A stretch of 64,000 bases of DNA from Lates calcarifer (GCF_001640805.2 NC_066835.1:8984227-9048226); one strand, 5' to 3'; shown: positions 32,718 through 45,095, counted from the first letter of the stretch. Notes: a model not told the origin generated them from the sequence alone. A program made the numbers and translations.

Positions 32718-35700
32718 TCAAACCTCTGAGCCTGCTCCTGGCTCAGATCTGTACCTCACTTCAGTCTCCAACAGGGGCTTAGGGAGTCTGTCATGCCCCT
32801 TCCACATCAAGAGGTATCCCATCAGGCGCCGGGTGTGGTCTGGCTGCTCCTGGTTAGCAGCAGTACAACCAGACTGAAGAGTCCCACGGCACCCCAGTCT
32901 CTTCAGCAGGGCCACGCTGTCTTTGGGGATGACCACCTGGGCCAGGTCGTTGGTGATGAGGGAAATCTCATGTGCCACGCAAACAAAGATGAAGGTGCTG
33001 ACCATGATGTTGAGCGAAGGGTTTCCTGGAATCAGGACTAAAATTCCCTTGGTGTCTGCAGCCAGCCAGATGTGGTACTGGCATATGAACAGCTGGGGGA
33101 GACAAACGCATGTCCAGTAGTTGGTATGTAATTTGTGCTAATTCCCTTTTAACCTAGGGCTTTGCTTTGAGCTGGTAAGGCTCGTCAGTTACTGTCTGAT
33201 CATTATTTGTACTGTACGTTTATTCCAGGTATTTTATTAGTGCTGCTTCCACTTTTTATTACCATTTTCTCATCGTAGGTTCTACTGATTACCCATGTCT
33301 TACTGTTTTATGGCACCCTTTGCAAAGCAGTTTGCAATTGCAGATTTTATACAGGGCTATAAAAACATTTCTTTTTTAGTATCTTATTGTAATTCTCCTG
33401 CCAGGCCCATCTTACCTCCAAAGAGATCTTTCCAAACCAGGCAAAGAATGAGCTATATATAGAACGGGCGTAGCCAGGAATGTTCCTGATGAGAATGAAG
33501 GCCAAAATCTGTGAGCAAAACAGAACAATGACATTTCCTAGAGTCAGAGCATGAAGACCCACTGGGTGTATTATGAGATTCTCATCATTCAAAGTTCAGT
33601 CAAGGAGACATTCAAATCTCAGTTTAGGGGAAGAAAGCTCAACTGTACTGTCAGTGAGCTTATCTACTGCACTACTCCAAACTGTTTCCCAATAGGGATT
33701 GACTCTAGATAATACCAGTGCTATCTTTAGCCTTTAAAGAAGAGAACTCTCTTGTTATTACACACATGCTATCCTGTCATGCAATTAGGATAACAACATC
33801 TCAAGGCAACTCCAAAGGAATTACAACTCCAAAATTAATACAGACGCTCATTCACAAAAGCCAAAAGTATTACAATACCAAAAGTATTATCCACATGGTC
33901 TGATAACATTACATACAAGAAAGAAAAGAGGGGAAAAGGAGGAGAGATAATTACTGTACCTGGACCACAGAGATGTAAGGATGCATCTCATTGCATTCTG
34001 TTTTGGTTTTGCAGCTGCTGGCCCATATTGAGTAAGTCTAGAATAATGGAAAAAAAGAGAAGTGATCCTTTACTGCTTTGGTGGAGTCAACAAAGAACAG
34101 CAAGCTGTCTCAGGGCTACATATAAGCCACCTGATAGGTGTTACCTATGTGAGATGAATAGACTGTCACTATACTGAGTTCATGTTACATTCTGCACATC
34201 TCAATACATGTGCAAAGTCTAAGAACCTACGTAAGAGCATAACCGGTGTGGTTGTCAAGGCGGATACCAGCTGTGACATTTGTGAGTATCCACCCATCAC
34301 TGTGTAACCATTCTCTCCTAAACTGCTGTTGCACGTGAGCATTTTGTTCATTAACTACAATAAGACGAAGATTCTTACTATGAAAGAGACGACAGAGAGG
34401 AAGAGGAGCAGGTTGGAAATCTTGGCAGAGAAGAGAGCCTCTCCTTTGCCCTCTGACAGCACCTGGCGCTTCTGAAGCACCAGATAGATGAAGGCAAATA
34501 ACATGCCGTGTATGACTGCCTGTAAAAGAACATTACCACATTAAAGCTATTTTTTACAAAGTTGGGAAATTTGGTCCCACTTGAAAAAGCTTCTTATGTA
34601 CTCTGCTGCATATTACACTTCCAATGTGTTCATGCAAAGGCTGCTAAACTTGGGTGCATTTGAAGCGAAACACATTTGACTTACAAATCGGTCCAGCTTC
34701 CATCTGAACCACCACTCGTGGATGTTTCCGTTCAGCTCAAAGAGCTTGGAGATGGGCCACATGGAGAAAATACTTTCAAAGAAACCCTGGAGTCACAAGG
34801 CCAAAACATGAATGTTACATGGGCTTTCAAACAAGCATCATACCATGATTTGAGCTAAAACCATGACAAATTACCACCAGTTCACAATTGTAACGTATAT
34901 TCATCCATTTTGCTTCATTTAGACAACAAAAACTATTAAAAAAATACAGTACTCTTGTATTTGAAGGTATGCTATATTTCTTTCAAATTGTTCTGTGTAA
35001 AGAAATAACACTGATATATCACCATTTACACCCTTCACATTAAATCAATATAAAACCTGTGGGATAATTTCATTTTTAAGATTTGACTCAGAACTAAAGT
35101 GAGGTCACTGTCATTACTGATAAATTAAAACGGTTTAAATTCACGCACCTGTGAAAAGGCAAATACGCATATGAACAGCAAGAGGCCCAGTAACTTTGCC
35201 AAGATCCCAAGATGCCATATGCCACTACCTGTCCAGAGAAGAGGACAGCCATTAGGGTTAGTTAATCGCATGTACTGATTCACAATGTCCAGGACTATGA
35301 TGCAAGTGAGTGAAACAAATCAGGTATAAGTTTCTTTAACTTGCATCAGTATCTCTGACACCTACTGTTGGCCTTCTTCTGAAGGATCTGAGGCCACATG
35401 GCCAGCGTGGCATAGATGACGACAAACCAGAAGGTGACAAGTGGAACAAAGTAATAGAACTGGTAGGGTCTGTCCATTACCACACACAGCACCAAGACCA
35501 GGAAGTTTAGACGGAAAAGCACCTGCCGTGGAATGAAAATGAAAAGACAAACAATCAGTGACAGCACTTCACTCACACTTGGTAAGTCCAAACAAAACAC
35601 CTGTTATTTGTTTTATCATCAATATCAATATGATGGTATTTCAAGCCAAATTAAAATATATATATACAGTACATTATGACATTGAGTCATTACAAGATCC

Positions 35701-38700
35701 TGGTTAAAGTATAACTGACCATATCCTCACCTGGCACACTCTATACAGTCCAAAGTCTCCCTTGAGCCAGAAAAAGGAAAAGTGTCCATAGCCCGTCTGA
35801 AAAAGGTATGCTGCCACCAGCACTCGCACATGCATGTACACTGGAACAAACTACAAAACAGGAAAAAAAAATTATGTTTTTATATCAAATATCAATATAT
35901 TCCTCCTAAGAGAAGGTTACTCATAAGAGTTTGTGAAGGATGTAAATGTATTTTGAACTCACAGCGCTGGCACCAGATATGTGATAGATAAGGATGACAA
36001 GCTGCATCCAGCCTTTCCATTCGTCTGTTTGCTCTCGGTTGAGTAATTTGGTCTGTGTGGGAGACAAGTAAACTTGTGAACCAGATAGGAAACTTGAATT
36101 AAACTATATGCATCATTACAGACAGCAAGATTTATCACTGTCACTATTCTACTTATCTAAAAACTCAAGAAGGGCTTTTTTTATTTGTATTTCCATGCAG
36201 TTAAAAGGTTTGTTGAACTCTAAGCTCACCTTTGAGCTTCAAACTACATTCACACAAGAAGACATACGTGAGGAAAAAAAACTAATCTTTGTAACACCAA
36301 GAGAAAATGCGCTGGACTTAATTTTATGTTTAAATAAAACCCCCTGTCTTACCTCCTTGGTGTTCTCACTGTAAAACACTCCCAAGACGAATATATAGAT
36401 GAGAGGTATGAAGAATGTGGAGTGAGTGTAGAACTTCTGCTCTTTCATGAACACATCTGCTCTGTCACAAAGATAAAAATAGCCCATGATGATGCCCATC
36501 CGGCAGAGAGCCTGGAAGGGCGCCTTTGGGCCCAAGGGAACAGCTGCAGTCGTTGGCTTCTTCTCCTCTAGGCTCTCCACGTCAGGGGGCACGGGTCGGC
36601 GGTGGTGGTTATAGCCAAGAACATGGAGGACCAGGAGAGTCAGGGCCGAGCCCAGGAAGAAAACCGCTGACAGCTTCTGGAGGAGGTTAGGGGGTGGTAA
36701 TGTTTGGCAACAGGAGCCGTCTATGGGTCTAAGTATCTTGTTGCACACAGAGTTCATGAGGACCATGGCCCCCTAAGAGGAGAATTACACAGGATGGTGA
36801 GGAGGATGTGGGTAATTTTAAAAGCTATGTTGAAAAGAACCATTTAACTGTCAAAAAACAATCTTAACTAAACAGAAATGCCACCTACCACATTCCTGGT
36901 GCTCTCAGGCAGGTGCAGGCCATCGTCTGACTGGCCGATAGTTTCGAACGCCGCCTGACGGGATGCAGCCATCAGCTTGACCCGGTTACGCTTGCTGTTG
37001 TTGAGCACGCCTGCCGCTGCTTCATTATACAGCTCCAACTGTTGGTTGGTGATCATCTTCCTGCTCTCACTCAAGGCTTCCTCATTTACTGGGTCTGCAG
37101 GGCAGGGGTGTGATGGGGTTGTGTGCAGTGTGGAAAAAAGATTTATTTGAGAAGATGCTTATATGATAAGTTAATATTGACAAAATTCAAAAGTCAAAAA
37201 TGGTGAAAAGTTGGGAATCTGGGATTTAGTGAAGATAATGTGGCACCTAAAACACCCTGAAGAACCCAATCATCTACAGTTTTATTGTTCTTATTTGTCT
37301 GTTTGTTGAAGTACATGCATTCAATATCAGTATTCATAACATGAAAATAATCACCAACAACCAATACAGGCATAGAGCTTATTTGTGGTGTCTGATGATT
37401 TGAAGTAACTTGGAATGTGTGAGCACTTAAGAATCAAAGCTCTGAACCACCATTAATCCCATGTGACATGAGGGCAGTAATCACATGACAGACTAATTAC
37501 TGTAGTGAAGGGAAAAGGCAGTAAAGCCCCGAGTGAGATGGCCGATCATACAAAACTCTTATCTTGAGCCTTCTACTACAAGTTGAGTTTACCTTGCAGC
37601 ACCCAGTAGACTTCCCCGTTGTCAGCCAGCTTCTCTAGATGCACAGCAATGCCTGTCAGGTTGATTTTGTACTGCTGCAGAGCCTCGCTGCTGCCGCCGT
37701 GCAGCTTGATGGACCACTGTAGTAAGCAGATTGATGAAATTAAGATTGACATAATTCAGCCGACGCCTTGTTTTTGTCAAACACGAATTGCGTGAGCACT
37801 TAGTTGTACGACTTACTGTGGCAGCTCCAAGAATGACAACATCGGGCTTTGCTGAAGCTGCTTCCTGCACCACATAAGAGAAGCTGCAGTCAGAACAGCA
37901 AATCCACAACTAAACCACTGTGGCAATTTCAAGTCTACGAAACTTCTGTCATTAACAATGCTCCCCACTTGTTAGTAACATGACTTAACATCTGCACTCA
38001 CGTGTGTCCATGATATCAGGCGCTCCTTCATTGAATTATTTGCCTCTGGATACCACAGGAACTTCTAAAAACAAAGAGGACATAGATGTTTTTCACTGTC
38101 ATCAGAGTGTATTTTTACAGACAGCGAACGGGAGATAAAATCACATCTGGAAATAGCTCACCACATTCACAGAGGAACTCTTTTCTTCAAAGGCAATGTC
38201 CTCGTGCTTCAGATGTTACATGGTTACAGAGAGAAAGAAAGTCTGTTAGGCAATAGTGTTTGTCTTTTTTCCTAGTTTAAGATTAGACCAAAATAGTTGT
38301 GACTGTAATTGCCCATGCATTCCAGTGCTGCATTTTTTTTGTTTGAGTTTTTGGAGTCTGATGGCCTCAAGAAACTTCCATGAAATCAAATCTATATGGA
38401 CTTTTGATGGAAAAAAGATCAGTAGGGCCATTTCTCACATTAAGGCAACAGGTTGAAATTCAGTATCAGGCTTTAGAATAGCAAGTCACAGGAGGATGAT
38501 CATGTTACAACACTTTCAGATTTGGCTATGTAAATGGCAGTGAGTGATTTTTCAGGTCAACATTTTGTAGGTTGTCATTCTGGTAAATAATCAGAGCAGA
38601 GTACTGCAAAGCCAAGGAAGAAGAGGATTATTTTGAGTTTTCCTGTCAGGAAACGTTTGAGACAATATCCCCACATAGCCATTATCAGCCAGCGGAAGTG

Positions 38701-41700
38701 TACGAGGAAAAAAAAAATCTTACAGAAGACACAAGCAGCTCTCTTTCTACAGCTGGTGTGATTGATACAGACAGCTCTCCCTCTCTGTGTGCTCTTCAAT
38801 GCCTATTTTTAGTTGGAATCTTAAATGGATCAGCCAGAATACAGTTGTATGTCCACTCATTTGGGGGTTTTGTCAAGTGGTTTGAAAAAAAAAAAACACT
38901 TGACAAAATCCCTTGGGTTCACATGGTGCTGTTTCTCATATTTACCTTGTTTCCATCTTCTCTTCGCTCTGGGTCAATAATTTTGATGAAGGAGTAAAAT
39001 AGCTGCCTGATTCGTGAATCACCAACAAAGGCCACCCGCTTTTCAGCAAGGCAGGTTTTGGCTTCACTGTAAGACAAGAAGGATGGTGAGAAATCTGAAA
39101 ACCCTCACAACTGCAGATGGCAGTCATTCCTGTGCTGAGCTGTTCATTGGCGTCTGTAACTTAATTAAAAGTGGATTTTATTACACATTCACATTGTCTG
39201 TTCATATGATGGTATTGTATCAGGTTACCCATCCAGCCTTACAGACCAATATGCACACACACCTCACCCTTCACTGTTACACACTTGCATTTGTCTCATA
39301 AATTTTACAGTGGCAAGAAAAAGTATGTGAACGGACAGACAGACAAACACAATGTGCTTAAGCTAACATCACACAAACAATCATAACCTTTTGTGTCTTT
39401 ATTTAACACACCCATCAAACATTCACAGTGCTGGTGGAAAAAGTGAGTTAACCCTGGCATTCAGTAACAGGTTGAACCTGCCTTGCTAGCAATAATGCCA
39501 AAGAAGCTCTTCCAGTAGCTGCAGATCAGAACAGAGGAATTTTGGACCATTCAATAACATTGTGGAGTGTCAGTGTGGTCTTATGTTAAATCTTAGGTGA
39601 AATTTCTTCTCTTTTTTTGGGAGAGCAGCAGCTGCATCTGTGGTGTCCTGCCACCTGCTCCATGTAACCATGCACCATGATTTGTGCATAGTAGACTCAG
39701 AGATGCTAACCTCTCCGCCTATAGCTGTGAGGTTCTTTGTCACCTCACTGAGCATTCTGTGTTGTGCCTTCTAAGGAGAGTAGCCACAGAACTAAATCAT
39801 CTCTATTGTGGACTGACAAATAGCTATACTCTTTGAGGTGACTCTGTAACCCTTTCCAGCTTTAGGCAAATCAACAATTCCTGATCATAACACTAAGATT
39901 TATTTTATTTTATAAATATAAATGTTACAATTCATATCAGCAGATACTTCTTGTGAATAGCAAACTCAAAATGTTTGAGTCAAAGTACCACTAACCCACT
40001 CCTCCAATCTTGTTTCATTGACTAAAATCCAGGTTGGCCTCCTCCTGACTTCATTTAGCTTTTGTTGATGCCATTAACTGAAGTGTTCACATACTTTTTG
40101 CAACCCTACACTGTGAATGTTTGAAGGATGTTTCCAGTATTGACAATAACAACACAATGATCTGTGTAATATTAATTAAAACAGTCTGTGTTTATTCCTA
40201 ATTGTTAGATGAAGATCTGGCCCTATTTTAGGACAAATTTATACATAAAGGGAGATAACTCCATTACCTTTTCTTGCCATTGTATATACAGTAACATTAC
40301 ACAGTTAGTGTGACTCACATGCTTTTGTATTTGTGCATCATACAGCCATAAGGCTGCCAAACGTTCTCCCCCAAGTAACGTCCTCTCGACAGCAGCCATT
40401 CACATGAGTCTCCGCCTGAAGGCAAGACACAGAGAACCTACCAGTAAGACCATACAAAAACACTACCATCGCTTTCACCCACAGTTTCTCTGTATCTATG
40501 ACTGAAACTTGCTGTCTCAATAGTACCCTGGCTTTTCATTCAGTGCTGTCAAAGGACTAGGATACAATACAGGTCTCTGCTAGGGGCCACAGTACAAAAT
40601 GAAGTCATCAGCAATTTAGCTCAACCATAAATCTCTCCAGCTATTCACTTGTGTGCAAAATGAATAGAGCCATCTACAACTGAATCAATCCATAGAAATA
40701 GGCGAACATGAAGGATCGGCAGGCTGGCGAGAGACGAGGGCGTTTTAGTGTCATCGCCAGCCAAAGCAGCTGCTCTCAGTGTGTACACAGAGGTCTCTGG
40801 TTCCTATCCCTTTTCATGAACAACGTCCACTCTATACAACCCAGCTGGGAGGTGGATGTATGCCATTCTAATATTTCTTTACAGTCCAGTTCTGGGCTTT
40901 CTGCCATCGCTGTCATTGTCTGCCTTTGAGGTGCGGGATATGCATAATGGATCCAACCCTTTACACCTGAAAATTGAGTGTTTAGTCCAGTACGCCTTTG
41001 AAGCTACCTAATCCTTACCCGACAAGCCAATGCTAACTTCAAACTTGAAAAATCTGAGACAGAAAGCAGGCTGCTACAATACTGGTCAAAATCACTAAGG
41101 CTACCGTTTGTTAACATCAGTTGTTAGCGCCACAACACCGCATTTCATTTCATTACGCTTTAATGGATAGCTTAGCATTTGTTTGGCAATTTAACAAACT
41201 GACCACTACTGCTAATGTAAACGGGACTGACTTTCTAATACTATAAACCTTGTTATGTCAATTATTAGCTACATCACCCTACACACGGCTTCCCCATCAG
41301 TGATGAAGCGTGTGCTGTCAGGAGCATGTAAACACAGCTAAATGCAGTGTTAGCTTGATCCAGCTAGCCAAAGCCGATATGAGTTTATGCGGCTGCTGTT
41401 AGTCAATTCACTAAATGCAATCATTTGTCTGCCCAATGTAAAGCTTACACCCTGTATGTATCACCTTGTAAAAAGCAACATTGGATAACGGTACTGCACT
41501 GACCCACAGACAGAAGTACAGCACAGCTAGCTGGCTAACGTTAGCAGTAGCTTGTGTCAAGTGTTTGACTGCATCAATATTAAGTTTAGCAAACAGGGGA
41601 CCTCTTACCTCCATAATACCGCGAAGCAGTGTGAAACACGAGGAGCAAAATAACAACTACTAGCGATATTAATTTGGCATTTTTAACGGTAAAATGTTGA

Positions 41701-41741
41701 TTTATTTCGCGTTTGCCCAGGCTATAGGCCAGGACCGCCAT
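32718..41741 (-). CDS. casd1: CAS1-domain sialic acid O-acetyltransferase
   Basis: Golgi multipass enzyme that transfers acetyl groups to sialic acid (9-O-acetylation, acting on CMP-sialic acid). Coding exons, 5' to 3': 41741-41609, 40415-40319, 39066-38946, 38206-38162, 38064-38002, 37864-37817, 37716-37593, 37094-36889, 36772-36353, 36052-35963, 35850-35731, 35522-35366, 35228-35149, 34786-34685, 34519-34379, 34037-33960, 33508-33416 and 33092 to the stop. The luminal SGNH-like domain has G-D-S-R-I-R-Q with Ser94 and D-G-L-H-L with Asp268 and His271, matching the human catalytic triad. The C-terminal half is a series of hydrophobic segments ([13 protein letters not shown]). With one base removed near 32891 the protein is 795 residues (human 797) and stops at 32822; as written the last frame runs to 32718 with an unrelated hydrophilic tail. 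The ATG at 41741 is chosen because [14 protein letters not shown] aligns with the human start. Confidence 0.95.
32822..33092 (-). CDS. casd1: casd1 last coding exon (frameshifted)
   Basis: It starts after CCCCAG with [14 protein letters not shown] and continues through [13 protein letters not shown] to L-L-K-R-L-G. After that point the expected hydrophobic end ([10 protein letters not shown]) is found only in the neighbouring frame, which closes with TGA at 32824-32822. The written frame instead runs on to 32718 with a hydrophilic sequence. One extra base near 32891 explains this. Confidence 0.88.
38946..39066 (-). CDS. casd1: casd1 exon 3 with catalytic serine
   Basis: 121-nt exon encoding [20 protein letters not shown] then Q-L-F-Y-S-F-I-K. 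The GDS motif carries the nucleophile (Ser94 by codon count). Acceptor TTACAG and donor GTAAAT are visible. Confidence 0.93.
39308..40282 (-). mobile_element. internally deleted Tc1/mariner transposon
   Basis: A 975-bp element in casd1 intron 2. The ends are inverted repeats: CAGTGGCAAGAAAAAGTA at the left, and CAATGGCAAGAAAAGGTA when the right end is read on the minus strand. Both are flanked by TA, the Tc1/mariner target site. Inner arms are also inverted (ACATTCACAGTG at left, CACTGTGAATGT at right). Between them are decayed minus-strand stretches resembling Tc1-type transposase, with stops and frame breaks. No intact transposase is present, so it is a dead copy. Its right end lies 36 bp from the donor of casd1 exon 2. 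Confidence 0.85.
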
Positions 41742-41746
41742 CTTTG
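41735..41746 (-). promoter_or_regulatory. casd1: YY1-type motif over casd1 start codon
   Basis: The minus strand reads CAAAGATGGCGG, close to the YY1 consensus that often overlaps start sites and initiator ATGs of TATA-less promoters. It also supplies a good translation context (A at -3, G at +4). Confidence 0.5.
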
Positions 41747-41897
41747 CTCCTCCATGACAACAAGCAGCTGTGCGGTCTAGCGGCGTCGGCAACGTCAGCT
41801 GCGGCGGCGGCGGCGGCGGCTGCTGCTGCTGCGCTCCTCCCGGTGCAGTACCACCTGCCCGGTCTGCCCCACTCGATACCGCCTCCTTATTCATCAC
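41742..41897 (-). promoter_or_regulatory. casd1: casd1 5' leader with GCC/CTG repeat and in-frame upstream ATGs
   Basis: GC-rich leader. The plus strand carries GGC repeated about six times followed by TGC/CTG units at 41800-41832. Two adjacent ATGs (41897 and 41894) are in frame with the chosen start and would add 52 residues (a Gln run, a Pro run, then A-C-C-H-G-G-A-K). The extension has no counterpart in the human protein I recall, so it is treated as UTR. Confidence 0.5.
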
Positions 41898-42239
41898 CGC
41901 TGCTCAAAGCAGGCGCAGATTAAAAATTACTCTGGGGGAAATTCACGCTTAAATAAATGCACCAGATCGTGCGGGCAGGTAGACAGTCCTTTTAAAGATG
42001 ATCGACCAAAGTCCTAAGTTCCTGAAACAAGTATTTGTTCACAAAATACTTGTAGTAGTATGAAGGCGTACTCCCCGTAGGGTCTGGGAGTGGGCAACTG
42101 GGTATTGTTATTACAATCACAGGTACATGATGTTCCATGTGATACTGGACTGTCAACCTGATTTGATGAGCTGTAGGCAGTAGGAAGCAAAACAAACAGG
42201 GAATGTAGTTTTACTCGTCTGGTAAGAAGGTGAATGGGA

Positions 42240-42775
42240 GGTGTGGCTTACCATTCAGCTTCAACATATCTAATGTCAGCTGAATTACCTGGTTTTTTGA
42301 AGAACCCTGTTTTTTTGAAGAACCCTGGTATTTGATAACCTGTCGAACCTGCCCTGGCAGCAATAACTTCAAACAAGCTTTTCCAGTAGCAGTAGCCCTG
42401 GAGATCATACCTGCACAACATGCAAGAGGATTTTATTTGGACTATTCTTCCTCACAGAACTGCTTTGGCTAAGAGGTAGTCTTTGATTGAAGTTGTTCTG
42501 TAGCAGATTTATCCCACTGCATCATCCAGCTTCTACTGAGCTTCAGCTGATGTACAGTCACCTTGCAAGATGCCTTGATAACTAACTAAACAAATTTTTT
42601 CCTCAATGACGTTGAACTGTCCAGACCCAGAAGCAGCAAAGCCCCAAATCATGATGCTCCCACTACTGCACTTCACCTTTTCTGATTATATTTTCATGTA
42701 AAGTAGTGCTGCATATTCTTTCGTGTCTCTATTGACCACAACCATTAAACATTCACAGACTTTCACTTGCGGCTG
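42240..42775 (-). mobile_element. Tc1/mariner transposase remnant
   Basis: Minus-strand translation of 42675-42601 reads V-K-C-S-S-G-S-I-M-I-W-G-F-A-A-S-G, the conserved Tc1 transposase block (VKHGGGSIMVWG in intact copies). It continues into decayed C-terminal sequence. The left part (AACCTGCCCTGGCAGCAATAAC region) is homologous to the element at 39308-40282, so both derive from one family. No terminal repeats are seen and the reading frame is broken by stops. Confidence 0.75.
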
Positions 42776-43735
42776 TCCTGCATATGTTATATGATAAAAT
42801 ACTTATTTAAATTCAGTATATTCCCATAACCATACAACTTTCAGATACACACTTTAGGCCTACACAAGTGAGAGGATGTTATTCTGAATCTTTTGTAGCA
42901 GGGCAGTCTTGACAGGATTTAGACAGACACTCCTTAAACTCACTAAATGCCAGAGAGCAACACTACAGAGAAGTGTACACCTGGTAAATATCACTCGCTT
43001 GCTTCATTCACTGCTGCTGTTGTATGACTGAAACTGAAGTTAACTACTGTTAATGTCTCTCACGTCTTTAGTGATTTAATGGAGGCCCAGTAAGGTGATT
43101 TTGACAGCTGTCATTCCAGGGGCAAACATCTAGATTTACAGTTGATAGGTTATCTGTAATAAAGTTTAGTATTTAAAAAACAAATACTTAAAATTGCTGA
43201 AGAAAATTGCTTAATTTACTGCATTTCAAAGGTGGCTTGGAAAGTTGATTTAATTTAAAACCATTTTTTAAAATTAATTGTTTTGTTTATTTTTAATTCA
43301 AGGAACTGTACTTAGGCATGTGTGAATATTTGTCAGTACACAGTAGATGCAGTTCCTACTGACTACCAACAGAGGCTGATAAAGGCCATATAACTCACTA
43401 TTTTCTGTGTGTGAATGATGATGTGTCTCTAATTATGTTCACTGACTGAGTTGCTTGTGTAACATTAAAATGTGTGCACATTATGGGTGTGCACTGTGTA
43501 TGTTTTGGGTGTGTGTGTGTCCTCGTCCTGTGCACAATCAGGAAGGATGTCCGCCTGGCTCACACACACAGACATCTGCTGTTACAAACAATTTCATCTA
43601 TACTTGGGCCTCAAACCAACTTTAACCAACTTTTCAGTTCTTCTGTTGCACAGTCAGTCATTATTTAACACTGTACAGTTTATATCATTAATTCTAGACA
43701 GCATGAAAACAGTCCAAAGGTTTCACTGGAACGTG

Positions 43736-43926
43736 CCAACTTCAACAAAGTTGGTCAACTTTGGCTTTAACAAACAGCCAAAGTCTACCACTGTCATATT
43801 GTTTGCATACTCTGACCTGTTTTGCTTCACCTGTCTGCGACAGACAAATGCCTTTTACGTGTATGCCTATACAAGTGATCTTTCTTGTATAGGCATACAC
43901 TTCTTCCATTTAGACATAAATGGAAG
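43736..43926. other. cluster of perfect hairpins, function unknown
   Basis: Five perfect inverted repeats in 190 bp: CCAACTT/AAGTTGG (43736-43742 with 43748-43754); ACTTTGGCT/AGCCAAAGT (43758-43766 with 43776-43784); TGTCTG/CAGACA (43832-43837 with 43841-43846); GTGTATGCCTATACAAG/CTTGTATAGGCATACAC, 17 bp with an 8-nt loop (43859-43875 with 43884-43900); and CTTCCATTTA/TAAATGGAAG (43903-43912 with 43917-43926). The 17-bp stem is far beyond chance. No known family is recognised. Confidence 0.7.
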
Positions 43927-44475
43927 TTATAATTACCACTCTACTTTCTCTGTAAAAGAGTGAATGTGTCCAAACCAGTTTGTAGGTTACTGTCAGGAAC
44001 CAGCAGGTCTGGATCAAGTCAGAAATGGAGTCAAAGACACACAATTGAGAAATACTGCATGTGCGAATACTGTACAAAATAAGAGTGTGAAAATATCCTG
44101 CTACAATAAAAAATCTTGCATTCAAAACATTGTTGTACCAGATGTGTAAAGAGAGATCTGCCCAAGGGACCTAGTTTCACAAGAGCCCCAGGTTCACTGT
44201 GTGTGTTAGTTGCAAATTAATCTAACATGTTAATCCTGCCATGCTGGTATCTTAACCTGCAGTTATAACCTCTGAAATATTGTGAAGTAGAAGTGTTAAG
44301 TGGTGTAAACTGTAAGGTGAAATTATCTCTTAAGTGCAATACTTGGGTAAATATGGTTTATTAATTGCCACTGCTGCTAATGAAAAAAGAAAATGTGATT
44401 TTAGCTTTGTTATTATAAAGCCTGATGTCTGTACCCTTAAAGGTCCAAGCTCTAGTTTCAATATCATTATGTCAC

Positions 44476-44490
44476 GCTGCCCTCTAGTGG
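44476..44490 (-). promoter_or_regulatory. CTCF consensus site
   Basis: Minus strand reads CCACTAGAGGGCAGC, matching all 15 positions of CCASYAGRKGGCRSY. It lies between the casd1 promoter and the col1a2 3' end, where an insulator would be plausible. Motif evidence only. Confidence 0.55.
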
Positions 44491-45095
44491 TTATTGAAAG
44501 TGCTGCAGTTGACCGAATAAGTGTTGATGCCCTCAATTCATAAATAATGAATTAAAATTCAATTACAGTTTTCACAAATTCTGCATATCCCAGTTCCCTC
44601 AACACACTGTGCTCACACTGACTCTCAGTGGCTGACAATATAACAAAACAAGTAGTTTCTGTAGGAATGCCATGTTCCCATATTGAATCCAATTCATATC
44701 CATGTGCATGCATCACTGCAATTCAAGCCTTGATCCAAATCACAGAAATTTATTTGGATGCAAAAGCTGTATTATGCAAGAAAAAGCAACAAGAGAGGAT
44801 GCATATTTACAAGAGACAATGCACGTTAGTAATCACACATTGGCATGGACAGTGTAAACAGAAATTTACTGTACATTAAAATTGGATGTACCGTTGAAAA
44901 AGCAAGATAAAGATGGGGTAAGGTAAATCAGGATATGGCTGTGCTTCCACAACAGGAAGATGTTTAAGTCAGCGATGACATGTAAATCATCAGCCAAACT
45001 GGAATCAAAATACAGTGACACACCTTTCAATTGTGTCTTTAAAACATGAAAGCACTTAAGTCACTGAGTAGTGTGTTTTGGAACATTGGACATGC

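Larger units (their letters stand above)
41950..45090. other. casd1-col1a2 intergenic region
   Basis: Apart from the Tc1 remnant, a hairpin cluster and a CTCF consensus (listed separately), I see no gene. The longest frame (43472-43963, plus, no ATG at its start) lies across the hairpins and has no homology I recognise. Confidence 0.6.
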
